A stretch of DNA of 64,000 nucleotides from Bradyrhizobium sp. AZCC 2176 (GTDB lineage Bacteria; Pseudomonadota; Alphaproteobacteria; Rhizobiales; Xanthobacteraceae), in the NCBI RefSeq assembly GCF_036924645.1, contig NZ_JAZHRX010000001.1, positions 4,863,501-4,927,500 on the forward strand, in the 5' to 3' direction. The position numbers and the translations under genes were made by a program. Shown one piece after another: positions 9,866-19,606 of this stretch; the first letter of the stretch is position 1; every line of letters starts with the position of its first letter. Under the pieces are notes generated by a model, which worked only from the letters and a program-made list of their open reading frames with translations, was not told the origin of the DNA and searched no databases.

Positions 9866-10485
9866 GCGTCCCCCCGCAACAGGCGCCCGCCAGCATCACG
9901 ATCCAGTGGTTGTTCGCGTTGTGCCCGGCCGTCTGATCGTTGACGACGGTGTACGTTCCCGCGTCCGCCCCGCTACTGAGGGCATGCCGATCGGCACATG
10001 CAATTGATAGCGCACGGGCAGGTCACTTAGGACTCCCCCTTTCGGGGTACCTCGAGGCTCAGGTCCCATTCGATGAACAGCAGTGCGAAACCAGCGGCAA
10101 CTTCGGAACGAGTGCGACCTGGCTGAGCAGCTCCCGGCTGCCAAATTCGTCGAGCTTCCGGCGAGGATCACATCGCCTGGATCGGTGAGGTCGATACTCT
10201 GCTCGCCGAGATTCAGGAGTTCCTGACGGGCGCGCGCCCGGCCTGCGAGGTGGATCGTGTCCTCGCCATGGTCCTGTTCGTCGACATCAACGTAGGTGAT
10301 GAGTGCCTCGGGGTCCTCAAGCTTGATCTTGGGAACTGCAAGCAACGCGTCCTCAGCTTCGATTGTGAGCGCCTTCTTGCGCGTCTCGAGTTTCAGCTCG
10401 ACCGTGCAACATGTCGGCTGCGGGCCGCGCGGTACTGTGCGTAATAACACTTGCTAACGAACGCGATGAGCCAGATGCCGACAAT
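9866..10485. other. Unassigned degenerate stretch
   Basis: A minus-strand frame (about 10200-10420) has protein-like composition (KIKLEDPEALITYV, LLNLGEQSIDLTDPGDVILAG) but no clear start, and downstream residues degenerate. It may be a decayed gene; no family recognised. Confidence 0.25.
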
Positions 10486-10611
10486 CCTTACCTCGTCGGC
10501 GCGAGCGAGCAGCAACGGTGGAATGGCTAGCCCATGCGCTTTCGCGGTCTTTAGGTTGATCGCCAACTCAAACTTAGCCGGCATGATGGCCCTGGGCGCT
10601 CTACCGCCTGG
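10486..10611 (-). pseudogene. ABC transporter substrate-binding protein, carboxy-terminal scrap
   Basis: The translation [20 protein letters not shown] followed by [11 protein letters not shown] matches the usual carboxy terminus of TrpX/DUF-type ABC substrate-binding proteins common in Bradyrhizobium. Only about 40 residues remain, without upstream coding. Confidence 0.5.
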
Positions 10612-10740
10612 CTGTGAGAGCGTTATGCATCGACTTGGGATGGCGAGACAAACTGATCGGCGCGCGCAAGGCCTCCCTTGCCCGCGAGGCTTGACCACAT
10701 GCGCGCTTCGTTCACTATGCCCAATGGAAATGGAGACCGC

Positions 10741-11275
10741 ATGCTCAAGGCCGTAAATCTCCTCTCGGCCGTGATCGCCATTGGGGCTGGCTCAAGCTTT
10801 CTTCGGCCTTCTCCGCGGACGGCTGGAAATATCAGGTCGTGCCCAATGACGGCCACGTACTGACCTATTCGGAAGCGGACAAGGTGACATTCTATCTTGG
10901 ATGCGGCCGCTTCTTCGCGCTGCAACTCAAATATCCCGGAACCGCGAAGAAAGAAGGCAAGGCGCGCGTCACGATCGCGAATGCGAAAAGCAAGATGACA
11001 TTGACGGCGAATTCGTAGAACCGATCGAGGTCCAGGAGCCAGTGCCGATGAACTTCGCCACCGAATTCTCGCAGACCTATCTCGGCTACGCCAAACGGGA
11101 TCCGCAAGTGTACGGGAAAAAGTGGCTTGCGCTCAGAGCGCGGCTCTATGCGCTGCTCGGGTCGGGCGAGCCCCTGACAATATCGGCCGGAAAAGACAGC
11201 TACCAGCTGCCGCCGATCGATGCGGCGAACTGGCGAAAGCCGTTCGAGGGTTGCGGTCTGGGCGCTAGCTGGTAA
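10741..11275 (+). pseudogene. Secreted hypothetical protein, two frameshifts
   Basis: The start [17 protein letters not shown] looks like a signal peptide. The frame then shifts near 10795 to GWKYQVVPNDGHVLTYSEAD and CGRFFALQLKYPG, meets a stop at 11016-11018, and resumes in another frame as GEFVEPIEVQEPVPMNFATE, then YALLGSGEPLTISAGKDSYQ and LPPIDAANW, to a stop at 11275. The pieces join into one ~170-residue periplasmic protein of a type I associate with Bradyrhizobium (ISAGKDSYQLPP block). Function unknown; as read it is inactive. Confidence 0.6.
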
Positions 11276-11428
11276 CGCCATGTGCAACGCCCCGCTCTAT
11301 AGCGACGAGCGGGTTAGCGTGCCGGGAACGGTGTTTAACGCCGGGCTCAATTGCCGGAAGTGTGTAGGGGCCAACCGTAGCCCGCGGTAGCTGGTTGAGC
11401 GCGTAGCGCTTGGCGGCATGTCTCTTTT

Positions 11429-11523
11429 GGGTCAATCGCATCACTTTGGCCGTCGGCCGACTACTTCCGGTCCTCCCTTGGAAACGAAATCGTCAGGGCC
11501 GGTCGCCATGTCTCAAAGGTGCC
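11429..11523 (-). repeat. Interspersed ~95 bp repeat, copy 2 (inverted)
   Basis: Read on the minus strand: GGCACCTTTGAGACATGGCG, CCGGCCCTGACGAT, GACCGGAAGTAGTCGGCCGA and GATTGACCC. Nearly the same as the copies at 25910 and 38363. Confidence 0.75.
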
Positions 11524-11683
11524 ACTCGGACATTCCGGCCGATTGTTTGCTCACCTCGTCGGCGCGCGGCACAAGGCACGCGAAATGTGCTCAAGCGATG
11601 GCGTTTCGCCCGAGAGTGCATGGCCGCCTCAAACAAATCAGCAGGGACGTTGGTTGGCGCGCCCCTGCCGACTGGAGTTTTAG

Positions 11684-12154
11684 TCACTGCGTTTTCTGTC
11701 GGGGGTCGTCTTTGGGATTTACGTAATTGATACCCCACGGCCCAGTGCTGTTGATCTGAACAACGGTTTCTTCATCCGTGAAGGCATAGTGCGCCATGCC
11801 GGGCTCGAACGCAAAGAAGCTTCCAGCCGGCAGCGGCTTGGCGTTCCCTTTATCCGCAACGTTGCCCATGCCGAGCGTAAACGTGCCAGAGATAACGGTT
11901 ACGATTTCAGGCTTCGGGTGGGTGTGCGGGGGAATGGCATAGCCCTTGGGGAGCTTGAACCGAAGCACGAACAAGCCGTCCTTCCCGGGGTCGCCGTAGA
12001 GTACGCTCGCTTCAGCCCCCGGCGGAACAGACGGCGGGGCCTTCGTCCATTTGATATCCTGCGGTCCAAGCATCTTGTCATCCATGCCTTGGGCTGACGC
12101 GAGACCGGCCAATGCGATCAAGCCGGAAACGATGGTAACTTGAATCATTTTCAT
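11684..12154 (-). CDS. Secreted cupin-domain protein
   Basis: 156 residues: a signal peptide (cleavage after ASA near residue 22), then one cupin_2 barrel with motif 1 PPHTHPKPEIVTVISGTF (metal-binding His-His-Glu) and motif 2 around GSFFAFEPGMAHYAF (His). The length fits small periplasmic cupins of unknown substrate. It stands alone: copies of the dispersed repeat lie on both sides and no partner gene is adjacent. A downstream terminator was not seen. Annotated as a metal-binding cupin; enzyme activity cannot be inferred. Confidence 0.85.
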   Translation of the reverse strand: MKMIQVTIVSGLIALAGLASAQGMDDKMLGPQDIKWTKAPPSVPPGAEASVLYGDPGKDGLFVLRFKLPKGYAIPPHTHPKPEIVTVISGTFTLGMGNVADKGNAKPLPAGSFFAFEPGMAHYAFTDEETVVQINSTGPWGINYVNPKDDPRQKTQ

Positions 12155-12284
12155 GTGATCCTCCCATGTCTCAGACTAAGCCCAACTTTTGAGGTGATGA
12201 GCCGGCCGAATTCTATCCCCAATGCATAAGATTGAACAGTCGAGCCGCGCCTCCTCGCAAATCGTCAGCTCCAATGTCGCAGTC

Positions 12285-12379
12285 GGGTCAATCGCGTCAT
12301 TTTGGCTCTCGCCGGCTACTTCCGCTCTTCCCCTGTGAGCGGATGTCGTAATGATCGGTCGTCATTTCTCAAAGGTGCC
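12285..12379 (-). repeat. Interspersed ~95 bp repeat, copy 3 (inverted)
   Basis: Minus strand reads GGCACCTTTGAGAAATGACG, later GGAAGTAGCCGGCGAG and ACGCGATTGACCC. It sits in the 500-base gap between the cupin and the next plus-strand gene; nothing else was recognised in that gap. Confidence 0.7.
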
Positions 12380-12655
12380 AACTCCGGACTCATGCACCGC
12401 TGCAAACTGCGCCCCTCATTGGATCGCGTCGTCGGCGCGGCTAACGCATGCGACGGGAGGCTCTGGGTGGAGCGCTGACAGTGTCTCCAAAATTATGAAG
12501 CGTCCGGGTCGAGTTCTGGGCCGACCTCGACCACCTTGTCGGTGAGCCGTAGGTCGCGGCGGTGGCGGCCTTGATGTGGGTCAATTGACAAATGCCGAAA
12601 CGGCAATGAATGTCGAACCTCGTTTGTCACATCAACGACGATAGGCAGTATTGGC

Positions 12656-13144
12656 ATGGTCGAGGGATGGACCGGTACTATCGACGTCGCCGTGACGGAA
12701 GGCTATGTCAGTTACGTTGCCACGGGCGACGATCCCGACGCTCACGGCGTTGCAGAAATTTCGGGTAACGCGTCCTTGTTACGCCTTTCCGACGCAGAAC
12801 CATCAAAATTCCAGATATCGCTAGCAATCCATGGCATGTCGGCATCGCAAGCAAAGCGCGAAGCGGATCAGAACGAAAGGCCATGGCCGGATGTGATGAA
12901 CGAAATAACAAACAATGACGACGTCATCGGCATTCTGTTCAAGACGGGGGTCAAGGAATTTGAGTTGCGCCGGGGGTTTCTGTATCTACACCCCGCTCAA
13001 TTTGACAAACTCATGGGCAATCTGACGACCGGCATGGAAATAAGGTTCTATATTCGACAGGGCGTCCAGTCCGAGTGCGACCTGATATTCAAGGTTGAGG
13101 TTTACACACAGAGAATTGAGAGCCCGGCCCTCACTGCACGCTGA
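12656..13144 (+). CDS. Hypothetical protein
   Basis: 162 residues, mixed alpha/beta composition, no signal peptide or membrane segment, no recognised motif (segments such as GVKEFELRRGFLYLHPAQFD and GMEIRFYIRQGVQ look like a soluble domain). Lower GC and even codon use suggest an acquired gene. No strong ribosome site precedes the ATG, so the start is uncertain. The next gene, a response regulator, is convergent. Confidence 0.5.
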   Translation: MVEGWTGTIDVAVTEGYVSYVATGDDPDAHGVAEISGNASLLRLSDAEPSKFQISLAIHGMSASQAKREADQNERPWPDVMNEITNNDDVIGILFKTGVKEFELRRGFLYLHPAQFDKLMGNLTTGMEIRFYIRQGVQSECDLIFKVEVYTQRIESPALTAR

Positions 13145-13243
13145 TGCAGCCGCCTGGCCGAGGGCGAGCTTCCACCATAAAAGATTATTGCGGTCGCACG
13201 GACGGTCGGTCGAGTTGGCCCTTGGGCCAATAGGTAGGTCTCC

Positions 13244-13864
13244 CTACTTCGTAAGATTGAGTTTCCCGACCATCCGAACGAGATCGGCTACGGCGCGAAC
13301 GCCCAGTTTCTGCATCATTCGGCTGCGGTGAACCTTGATCGTCTTCTCGACGGTGCCCAAGTCGCCGGCAATCTGCTTGTTCATGCGTCCCGCGATGACA
13401 TGCGCTAGAACTTCGCGCTCGCGCGGCGTCAGGGTCCCGATTTTCGCCCGCAGCGATGTCAGGTCGGATTGAAATCTACGCGACTTGGCATCCTCGTCCT
13501 CGGCACGCGATAAGGCAGCGAACATATCCTCGTCCCTCACAGGCTTGGTCAGAAAATCGATTGCCCCAGTTTTCATGGCACGCACGCTCGTGGGAATGTC
13601 TCCTTTTCCGGTGATGAACACGACGGGGCGCTGAGAGCCGACCAAGGCCAGCGCGCTTTGAAGCTCGAAACCGTCAAGACCTGGCATCGAAACATCCAGA
13701 ACGACACAGCCAGGCACCGCCACATCATGCTCTTCGAGGAAAATATGCGGCGAAGAATAAGGCTTCACATCATAGCCCCTAGCGCGGAGCAATCGTGACA
13801 GCGCCTTGAGCACGGCGGGATCGTCATCGACAAGATAGACTGTAAATTTCTTCGTCACGCACAT
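13244..13864 (-). CDS. FixJ/NarL-type response regulator
   Basis: 206 residues from the ATG at 13864; a longer frame to 13945 adds a non-conserved extension. Receiver domain with acidic DDD pocket, phosphoacceptor Asp in VVLDVSMPGLDG, Thr in FITGKGD and Lys in TKPV; carboxy-terminal LuxR-type helix-turn-helix (LTPREREVLAHVIAGRMNKQ, then VEKTIKVHRSRMMQKLG). It would be phosphorylated by a FixL-like histidine kinase and regulate transcription. No kinase gene is adjacent, so it is an orphan regulator here. Targets unknown. Confidence 0.93.
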   Translation of the reverse strand: MCVTKKFTVYLVDDDPAVLKALSRLLRARGYDVKPYSSPHIFLEEHDVAVPGCVVLDVSMPGLDGFELQSALALVGSQRPVVFITGKGDIPTSVRAMKTGAIDFLTKPVRDEDMFAALSRAEDEDAKSRRFQSDLTSLRAKIGTLTPREREVLAHVIAGRMNKQIAGDLGTVEKTIKVHRSRMMQKLGVRAVADLVRMVGKLNLTK

Positions 13865-14109
13865 CCAGTCGCACGCGTTTGAAATTGGTAATTCTGCAAA
13901 TTTGCGCCGCGCCGCCCTAACTTTTTGCTTAAGCGGTTTGCACAATTTCGTGAACAGCGCACGTAAGATGGCGGCCGGTTAGTGCACCGCCATGGCGGTT
14001 CATCGGACGAGGCGACTTCCGATATGGGTCATGAACGGACTCATGCACCGCGGAAAAAATGGATTCTATTCGTCCACCTCGTCGCTACGGGAGCACCTGG
14101 CTGCGATGG

Positions 14110-15847
14110 TCACTCGGGCAGCCCGGCTTGCCGCAATCCTTCTTCGAATCGCGAGAGATCTTCGGCACGCCGATAAGGGCCCACTACGTCTTTTAGAGTG
14201 GAAACACGCAGCGGGATTGGCTTGCCGCAGCCGAGCCACGGCCTGATGTGCTTGCTCCGGGCGTCCGGCCATTGCATTGCTTGCGGCGGCGATCCGTAAT
14301 CCAGGTTGATAGTCCGGACTGTCCTGCAATGCCATCGCCGCCCACGATGCCGCTTCGTCATAGCGGCCCAGGAAGAAATGTGCATGCGCGGTCCCAGCCC
14401 GCGCGGCTGACGCCCGCGGATCAAGTGGGCTCAGGCGCATGGCACGCGCGAAGCGCTCGATCGCCGGTTCCGGCTCGCCGAGGTAGTTTTTTACCCAGCC
14501 GCCGTAAAACCATGCCTCGGCCAAATTGGAATTGAGCACAAGCGCGCGATCGATTAAGCCGGCCCCTGCCTCCAGATCGCGAACAACAAACGCTAACGCC
14601 CACCCGCTGGCGGCGAGCGCCATCGCATCATCTTTGCCCAACTCAACCGCCCGCTGAGCGAGCCTCGTCACTTCGGCAATCTCGCTCGGTGTGACTGAAA
14701 TCCAGCCATTGCCCCTGGCATAGGCGTAGCAAGCGGCGGCGCGAGCGTAGGCGGAGGCAAAATCCGGGTCGATCTCGATCGCGCTGTTGAACAGGCGCAA
14801 AGCCTCGTCGTTCACTTGCCGGCCAGCAAACTGATAAAACCTGGCCAAACCGCGCAAATAGAGGGCATAGGCGTCGAGGCTCTCGGTCGGCTTGCGCTTG
14901 GCACGCTCGATCTCGGCTTTTTCCACCGCTGGCGCGATCGCCCCGACAACGCTTTCAGTCACCCGGTCCTGCAGATCGAAGACGTCGCCGAGCCCGCCAT
15001 CAAACCGGTCTGCCCAAAGATGTGCCCCGGTGGCGGTATCGACGAGCTGTCCCGTGATGCGCACTCGATTTGCCGCTTTGCGAACGCTACCTTCCAACAC
15101 GTAGCGCACCCCGAGCTCGCGTCCGACCTGCTTCACGTCGACGGCGCGCCCCTTGTAGGTGAAGCTCGAGTTGCGGGCGATGACGAACAGCGCCTTGAAA
15201 TGAGACAGCGCCGTGATGATGTCATCGACCATTCCGTCCGCGAAGTATTCCTGCTCGGGATCGCCGCTCATGTTCTGAAACGGCAGGACCGCCATGGACG
15301 GCTTGTCCGGGAGGCGGGAGCGCACTTAGCTTCTCGATCAGCGCGCCGTGCGCTCCCGCGCGTACAGCAAAAGCGCGGAGCGGCTTGGATATGTTCTTGA
15401 GCTGCTGTTCGCCTCGGTGCTCGAAGTCAACGTCCAGCTTACCCTCGACCTCGCTGTACACCTTTTCGGAAATCAGGATGCCGCCTGGATCGGCGGCCCC
15501 TCCAGTCAGACAGCAATATTGATACCGTCGCCATAGAGGTCTCCGTCCTGGCCAACGATAACGTCACCGAGGTTGAGCCCTACGCGCAACATCAGGGGAC
15601 TGCCGCCTAAGGCGAGAGAATCCTGAATCTCAACCGCGCATCTCATGGCCGCCAACGGACTCGCGAACTCGGCGAGCGCCCCATCACCCGTCGTCTTGAT
15701 AAGTCGCCCTTCGTGGCGGGAGAGACTAGGCTCGATCAATTCTCGCTTGAGCCGGGCTTCCTCAGCACGCTGCATCAACGCGGAGTAGCCGACCACGTCG
15801 GCAGCCAAGATTGCCGCTAATCGTCTATGAACCCGCTGCTCGGTCAC
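14110..15847 (-). pseudogene. Class III adenylate cyclase with TPR domain, frameshifted (copy 1)
   Basis: A GTG at 15847 after GGAGGG begins VTEQRVHRRLAAILAADVVG, the usual start of rhizobial cyclase-TPR proteins. The cyclase domain (TTGDGALAEF, GDVIVGQDGDLYGDGINIAV) ends at a frameshift near 15510; the middle (QLKNISKPLRAFAVRAG) is in a second frame; a third frame from about 15320 carries DKPSMAVLPFQNMSGDPEQE, the TolB-like region and TPR repeats; a last shift near 14215 moves the end (STLKDVVGPYRRAEDLSRFE) to another frame. At least three lesions make it inactive. A related broken copy lies at 40326-41293. Confidence 0.85.
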
Positions 15848-16745
15848 AGCGCCCTCCGAACGGCCAACCAACCCACGCCGCTGGGACAGAGAGGAGCCTA
15901 GCACTTTGTTGCGGACCTGTGACCGGTAATTGTAGGAGGCCCGATTGCCTCAAGTGAGTGCCGGGCCTCCGGCACAGCGGCAATGAGCGTGCGTCAACTC
16001 GGGAGGTCCGATATGGGTCCAAAAGCGGAATCCAGCCTCAACACCACTCGATGCCCGGGTTACCCTCGAAAGCGGACATGATGCGCTTTGTCAGTCCGAA
16101 GCAAGAATGGCTACGCCCTTTGCCGCGTCCTCGGTTCGGATCGAATTCGTCAGCCGGGAGCTAGAGGCGGCCGGAAAAGCCAGTCTACGTTCCATTGCAG
16201 AGGAGCAGAACGAAGCCTGCATCTCGGCTGCGCGTGGGCAAGCTTCGGAGTGCTCGGTTCAGCGGCTGCGAGTCTCCTTTCCATCGCAAGATGGAATGGA
16301 CCCGGGATAGAAGCAGCGATGCCCGACCGAATCGGCTCGCCCAAGGATGTCGCCGCAATCGTGATCATCACCACGGATACTAGGACTATGAGCACATCGG
16401 TCATGATGCGCCTCGAAAAGTGCTTCGTCATGATTTGAGCCCTCACGACCGATAGATGGGCGTGCGCAGTTACAATCTAGTTCGTATGCAAATGGGTATG
16501 GGAAAGGATGCTCACCGCGCGTGGCGGATCATCCCTTTAATAGTGTAGCAACGATCAAAAATGTAGCAGCGGTCCAGACCTAATAAGCTAAATCCTTTCA
16601 GTCTGGATGCGTCGAAACTGATGCGCCCACAGGGTGAGGCGCATCCTAAACCGGCGCTATGGTTGATGGTTCTGTTTTCGCGCGACATGCGCGGGCCTTA
16701 GCATCTATGTCGCCTAGCCACGGCGTACCGAGGGCGCGCTTAGTG
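15848..16745. other. Gene-poor stretch left of the satellite element
   Basis: About 900 bases with no supported gene. Two short scraps resemble the GACCCATATCGGA-like tail of dispersed repeats (near 16005-16030). The 16440-16745 part is AT-richer than its surroundings and may contain the left boundary of the 16.7-22.9 kb element, but no repeat matching its right side was found by eye. Confidence 0.4.
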
Positions 16746-17003
16746 TTAGCGTTGGCGGCCCCGCCCTCGGCGCGGATCGAATTCGTCGACGACGTTCTGC
16801 CAAGCAACGATCTCATCCTCGAACCAGACCCGCCTGTTTGGGCTGATGTAAGTCGATCTCGGAAACCGGCCTGCCTTCTCCATCCGGTACAGCGTGGTGC
16901 GGCCGACCGGGACGATCTCCAAGACCTGCTTTTCGCTCAGCATGCGTCGTGGTCCGGATTTATCCGGGGCAGTGTCTTCCGTTTCGGCTTCCTGTCGCCT
17001 CAT
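16746..17003 (-). CDS. AlpA-family regulator/excisionase-like protein
   Basis: 85 residues with a MerR-like winged helix: MLSEKQVLEIVPVGRTTLYR, then MEKAGRFPRSTYISPNRRVW and FEDEIVAWQ, matching AlpA (phage P4 and satellite) proteins in length and motif order. Such proteins regulate integrase expression or act as excision factors. Its ATG overlaps the primase-helicase stop (four bases, ATGA), so it is the last gene of the satellite operon. No integrase gene is next to it, which is unusual for this family. Confidence 0.85.
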   Translation of the reverse strand: MRRQEAETEDTAPDKSGPRRMLSEKQVLEIVPVGRTTLYRMEKAGRFPRSTYISPNRRVWFEDEIVAWQNVVDEFDPRRGRGRQR

Positions 17004-19183
17004 GTCGGCCTCTTTGCATTGTCGACCCAGAGCCCGTTGACGGACTTGCGGGTTATTGGGTTCTCATAGTCCTGCTTAGTAAGCAGCCCGGAATCCAGCC
17101 AGAGCTTTATAATCCTTCGGCACATTGGCTCGCTCTTCCCCTCACAGTGCTTTGCGATCACGGGCCAGGCGGCTCGTTCGACAGCATTGGGTGCATCAGT
17201 GTAGCGGTTACCGTCCGGCAAACCGGCATCGATCTCGGTCAGGATTTGGTTGATGGTGAGGGTGTTGAGATCGGTGAAAATGTTCGGCGGCGTCCATCTC
17301 TCAACTGTCTGAACCTGATCGCCGCTGGGATAGAGATCGGTCTGATTGCCGATGTTGACGCCGACCAGCCGGAACCATTTGGCCTCATGCCATGGCGGCG
17401 TGATGTTGACCTTGGCGCTGTCGAGCCGGACCAATCTGCGGCGTTCCAGCTCGTCCAGCCCGAACACCTTCGCTTCGTCGAGACTCATCGGCGTCAACGT
17501 ATAGACCAGACGGCCGGCGTCCTTCATCGCGGATGCGCCACGGCCCCGATTGGCATTGCCGGGATCAGCCGGACCCTTCGCGGCATGGTGCGGTACGTCG
17601 ACGGCGACATTGTATTGCGCGGCGAGCTCGACGAGCACCTGCACCACCTGATCAATCGCGCCATTGTCATTTTCCGGCACGTTGTGGCACTTCACGAAAG
17701 GATCAACCGAGACAATATCGATCTTGCGTTCTTCGATCACGCGCGCGAGCTTGGAGGCCAGCTTTCCCTTGACTGACCGGCCATGGGCGTCGATCAGCAT
17801 GAGCTTGCCACCGGACATGCCGGGCGCAGCAAGAAACAGCCAGTCTTGTAGCTCGCTAGGTTCGATACCGTGGTGCAGACAGGCTGCGCGCAGCCGGCGA
17901 CGCACTTCATCCTTATCGTCTTCCAGTGAAAGGAGCAGTGCTCGGCAGCGCATAAAGACGTGCTCACCTGTTAGCGGGCGGCCGACAGCGAGAGACATGA
18001 GTTGCGCCAGCCGCAATGCGCTTTTGCCGACTCCACCCTCTGCGATGACCGATGAGATGTAGCCCCGGCAGAAGGAATTGCCGAGCAACCAACCTCGTGG
18101 CGGGACTGGTACGTCATCCAAACCGGCGTCCCACTCACCTAGCGGCTCCTCGGCTTCGGCCGCCGCTTGCTCAGCGATCTTCTCCTCTCGCGGCTTCCAT
18201 AGCCGCGCATCCAGAGCGGCTTGTTCTAGCTCTTCCTTTCTATGACCGGCATTTAGCCAATCCGACACATCGCCCCTAGGGGGGAGGCCGGGCAACAGAA
18301 GCAGGCGGACGCTTTTCGCAACGCCGGAAAGGGCCTGCCCGGCCTTGTCGGCCTTGGCGAATCCTGCCTCGTCATTGTCGATCAAAACGACAATATCGCG
18401 GCCGCGCAGCGGTTCGGCTAGCTCCGCCGTCCATTTCGTCGAGCCGGAGATCGTTGTCGCGAGGAGATCGAGGGAAGCAAGACGGTCCGCGTCCTTTTCA
18501 CCTTCGGTGACCCAAATCGTGCCGCTCGGAAACTGGTTCAGCTCAGGTAGCCGGTAAAGCACGGGCTGCACGTCGCCGAGAGAGTAGCTGTAGCCGCCGC
18601 CCGGAAGCGGTCGGCGTTGCTGGAAACTCTTCGGCTCACGCCGCACCACTTCGTAGAGCACCTCGCCGTCCGCGTTCCTGTAGGCATAGGTTGCCACCAC
18701 GCGCGACTCCGGCTCTGCCTGCTTGGCCGACGGCGGCACTGTCTTTCGGGCGGTGACAGTGTTGTGGCCGTTTGCTGATCGGAGCCTTGATGTCGCTGGC
18801 TTTATGTTCGTGATCTCAGCATAGACAGTTGTCTTCGGTGGCGGCTCTCCGACTAAGGTCTCGCACGCGCGTATGAAATCGATTTGGTCGAGATGTTCAG
18901 TTAATTTGATGACGTCTCCGCCGAGATTGCAGCCACGGCAATTGAAGACCTGCTTTTTGACATTGATGGAAAAGCGGTCGGTGCCACCGCAAACCGGACA
19001 CGGTCCACACCGGTCAACGCCGCCGCCCAGTTTGATCCCGCGCTGTTCGATCACCTTCTCGATTGGTACGGCGCGGGCTTTTTCGATCCATGCCTCGAAA
19101 GCACTTGTCATGGCCTTACCAAAAATCGGGTCGGGAGGACCGCCGCCACCCCGTGCGGCGGCCGCTCGCGCACTCGCCCCCAT
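17000..19183 (-). CDS. Primase-helicase (CHC2 zinc finger, Toprim, RepA-like AAA)
   Basis: 727 residues (or about 703 from an internal ATG at 19111). Order: a CHC2-type zinc finger (CGPCPVCGGTDRF ... FNCRGCNLGGD, about residues 59-90), a Toprim domain (WVTEGEKDADRL and VVLIDNDEAG, about 225-300) and a RecA-like ATPase of the AAA_25/RepA type (IAEGGVGKSALRLAQ; Walker B DIVSVDPF). This architecture primes and unwinds DNA in phages, satellites and plasmids. The start overlaps the preceding stop (TGATG), giving translational coupling to the SSB-tail protein. Probably the replication initiator-helicase for the nearby origin-like region. Confidence 0.92.
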   Translation of the reverse strand: MGASARAAAARGGGGPPDPIFGKAMTSAFEAWIEKARAVPIEKVIEQRGIKLGGGVDRCGPCPVCGGTDRFSINVKKQVFNCRGCNLGGDVIKLTEHLDQIDFIRACETLVGEPPPKTTVYAEITNIKPATSRLRSANGHNTVTARKTVPPSAKQAEPESRVVATYAYRNADGEVLYEVVRREPKSFQQRRPLPGGGYSYSLGDVQPVLYRLPELNQFPSGTIWVTEGEKDADRLASLDLLATTISGSTKWTAELAEPLRGRDIVVLIDNDEAGFAKADKAGQALSGVAKSVRLLLLPGLPPRGDVSDWLNAGHRKEELEQAALDARLWKPREEKIAEQAAAEAEEPLGEWDAGLDDVPVPPRGWLLGNSFCRGYISSVIAEGGVGKSALRLAQLMSLAVGRPLTGEHVFMRCRALLLSLEDDKDEVRRRLRAACLHHGIEPSELQDWLFLAAPGMSGGKLMLIDAHGRSVKGKLASKLARVIEERKIDIVSVDPFVKCHNVPENDNGAIDQVVQVLVELAAQYNVAVDVPHHAAKGPADPGNANRGRGASAMKDAGRLVYTLTPMSLDEAKVFGLDELERRRLVRLDSAKVNITPPWHEAKWFRLVGVNIGNQTDLYPSGDQVQTVERWTPPNIFTDLNTLTINQILTEIDAGLPDGNRYTDAPNAVERAAWPVIAKHCEGKSEPMCRRIIKLWLDSGLLTKQDYENPITRKSVNGLWVDNAKRPT

Positions 19184-19557
19184 CAGTTAAAAGGAATGTC
19201 GTCGTCCATATCGCCGTTCTTGTCGGCGGCCTTCATAGGCGCCGTCATCTGCGCCGACGGGATCGGCGGCGAGACCGGCTTAACGATCACCGAGTCCTGC
19301 AGCTTCCCTTGAAATTGGACTTGGCCTAGGTCCAGCTCGATGTCCTTGCCTGCCCAATCATTGCTGTTCGGCCCGTAGGCTCGCACCAGAGTTCGGGTAT
19401 TGGTTGCGTTCAGCGATAGGGTCTCGCCGGTCTCCAGGATCATGTCCGGTTTGTCGTACTTACCTTCTTTGACGAATGCGATCCGCGCAGTCAGTGGCCC
19501 CTCGCGGACATCATCAGTCTTGATGAATTGTTCACCCGCGTATTTACGCATATCCAT
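19183..19557 (-). CDS. Small protein with SSB-like acidic tail (DDDIPFN)
   Basis: 124 residues from an ATG at 19557 with an AGGAG site 8 bases upstream. The body is beta-rich (TARIAFVKEGKYDKPDMILE, then LVRAYGPNSNDWAGKDIELD) and ends in MDDDIPFN, which closely matches the DDDIPF tip of bacterial SSB that recruits replication and repair proteins. No classic SSB OB-fold motif was recognised, so it may be a divergent ssDNA-binding protein. Placed between a sliding clamp and a primase-helicase, a role in element DNA replication is likely (inference). Confidence 0.7.
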   Translation of the reverse strand: MDMRKYAGEQFIKTDDVREGPLTARIAFVKEGKYDKPDMILETGETLSLNATNTRTLVRAYGPNSNDWAGKDIELDLGQVQFQGKLQDSVIVKPVSPPIPSAQMTAPMKAADKNGDMDDDIPFN

Positions 19558-19606
19558 TTGTCCTGCTCCTTTCTTGTCTTCATGGTGGGTTGGGGATTGT
19601 TGGTTG

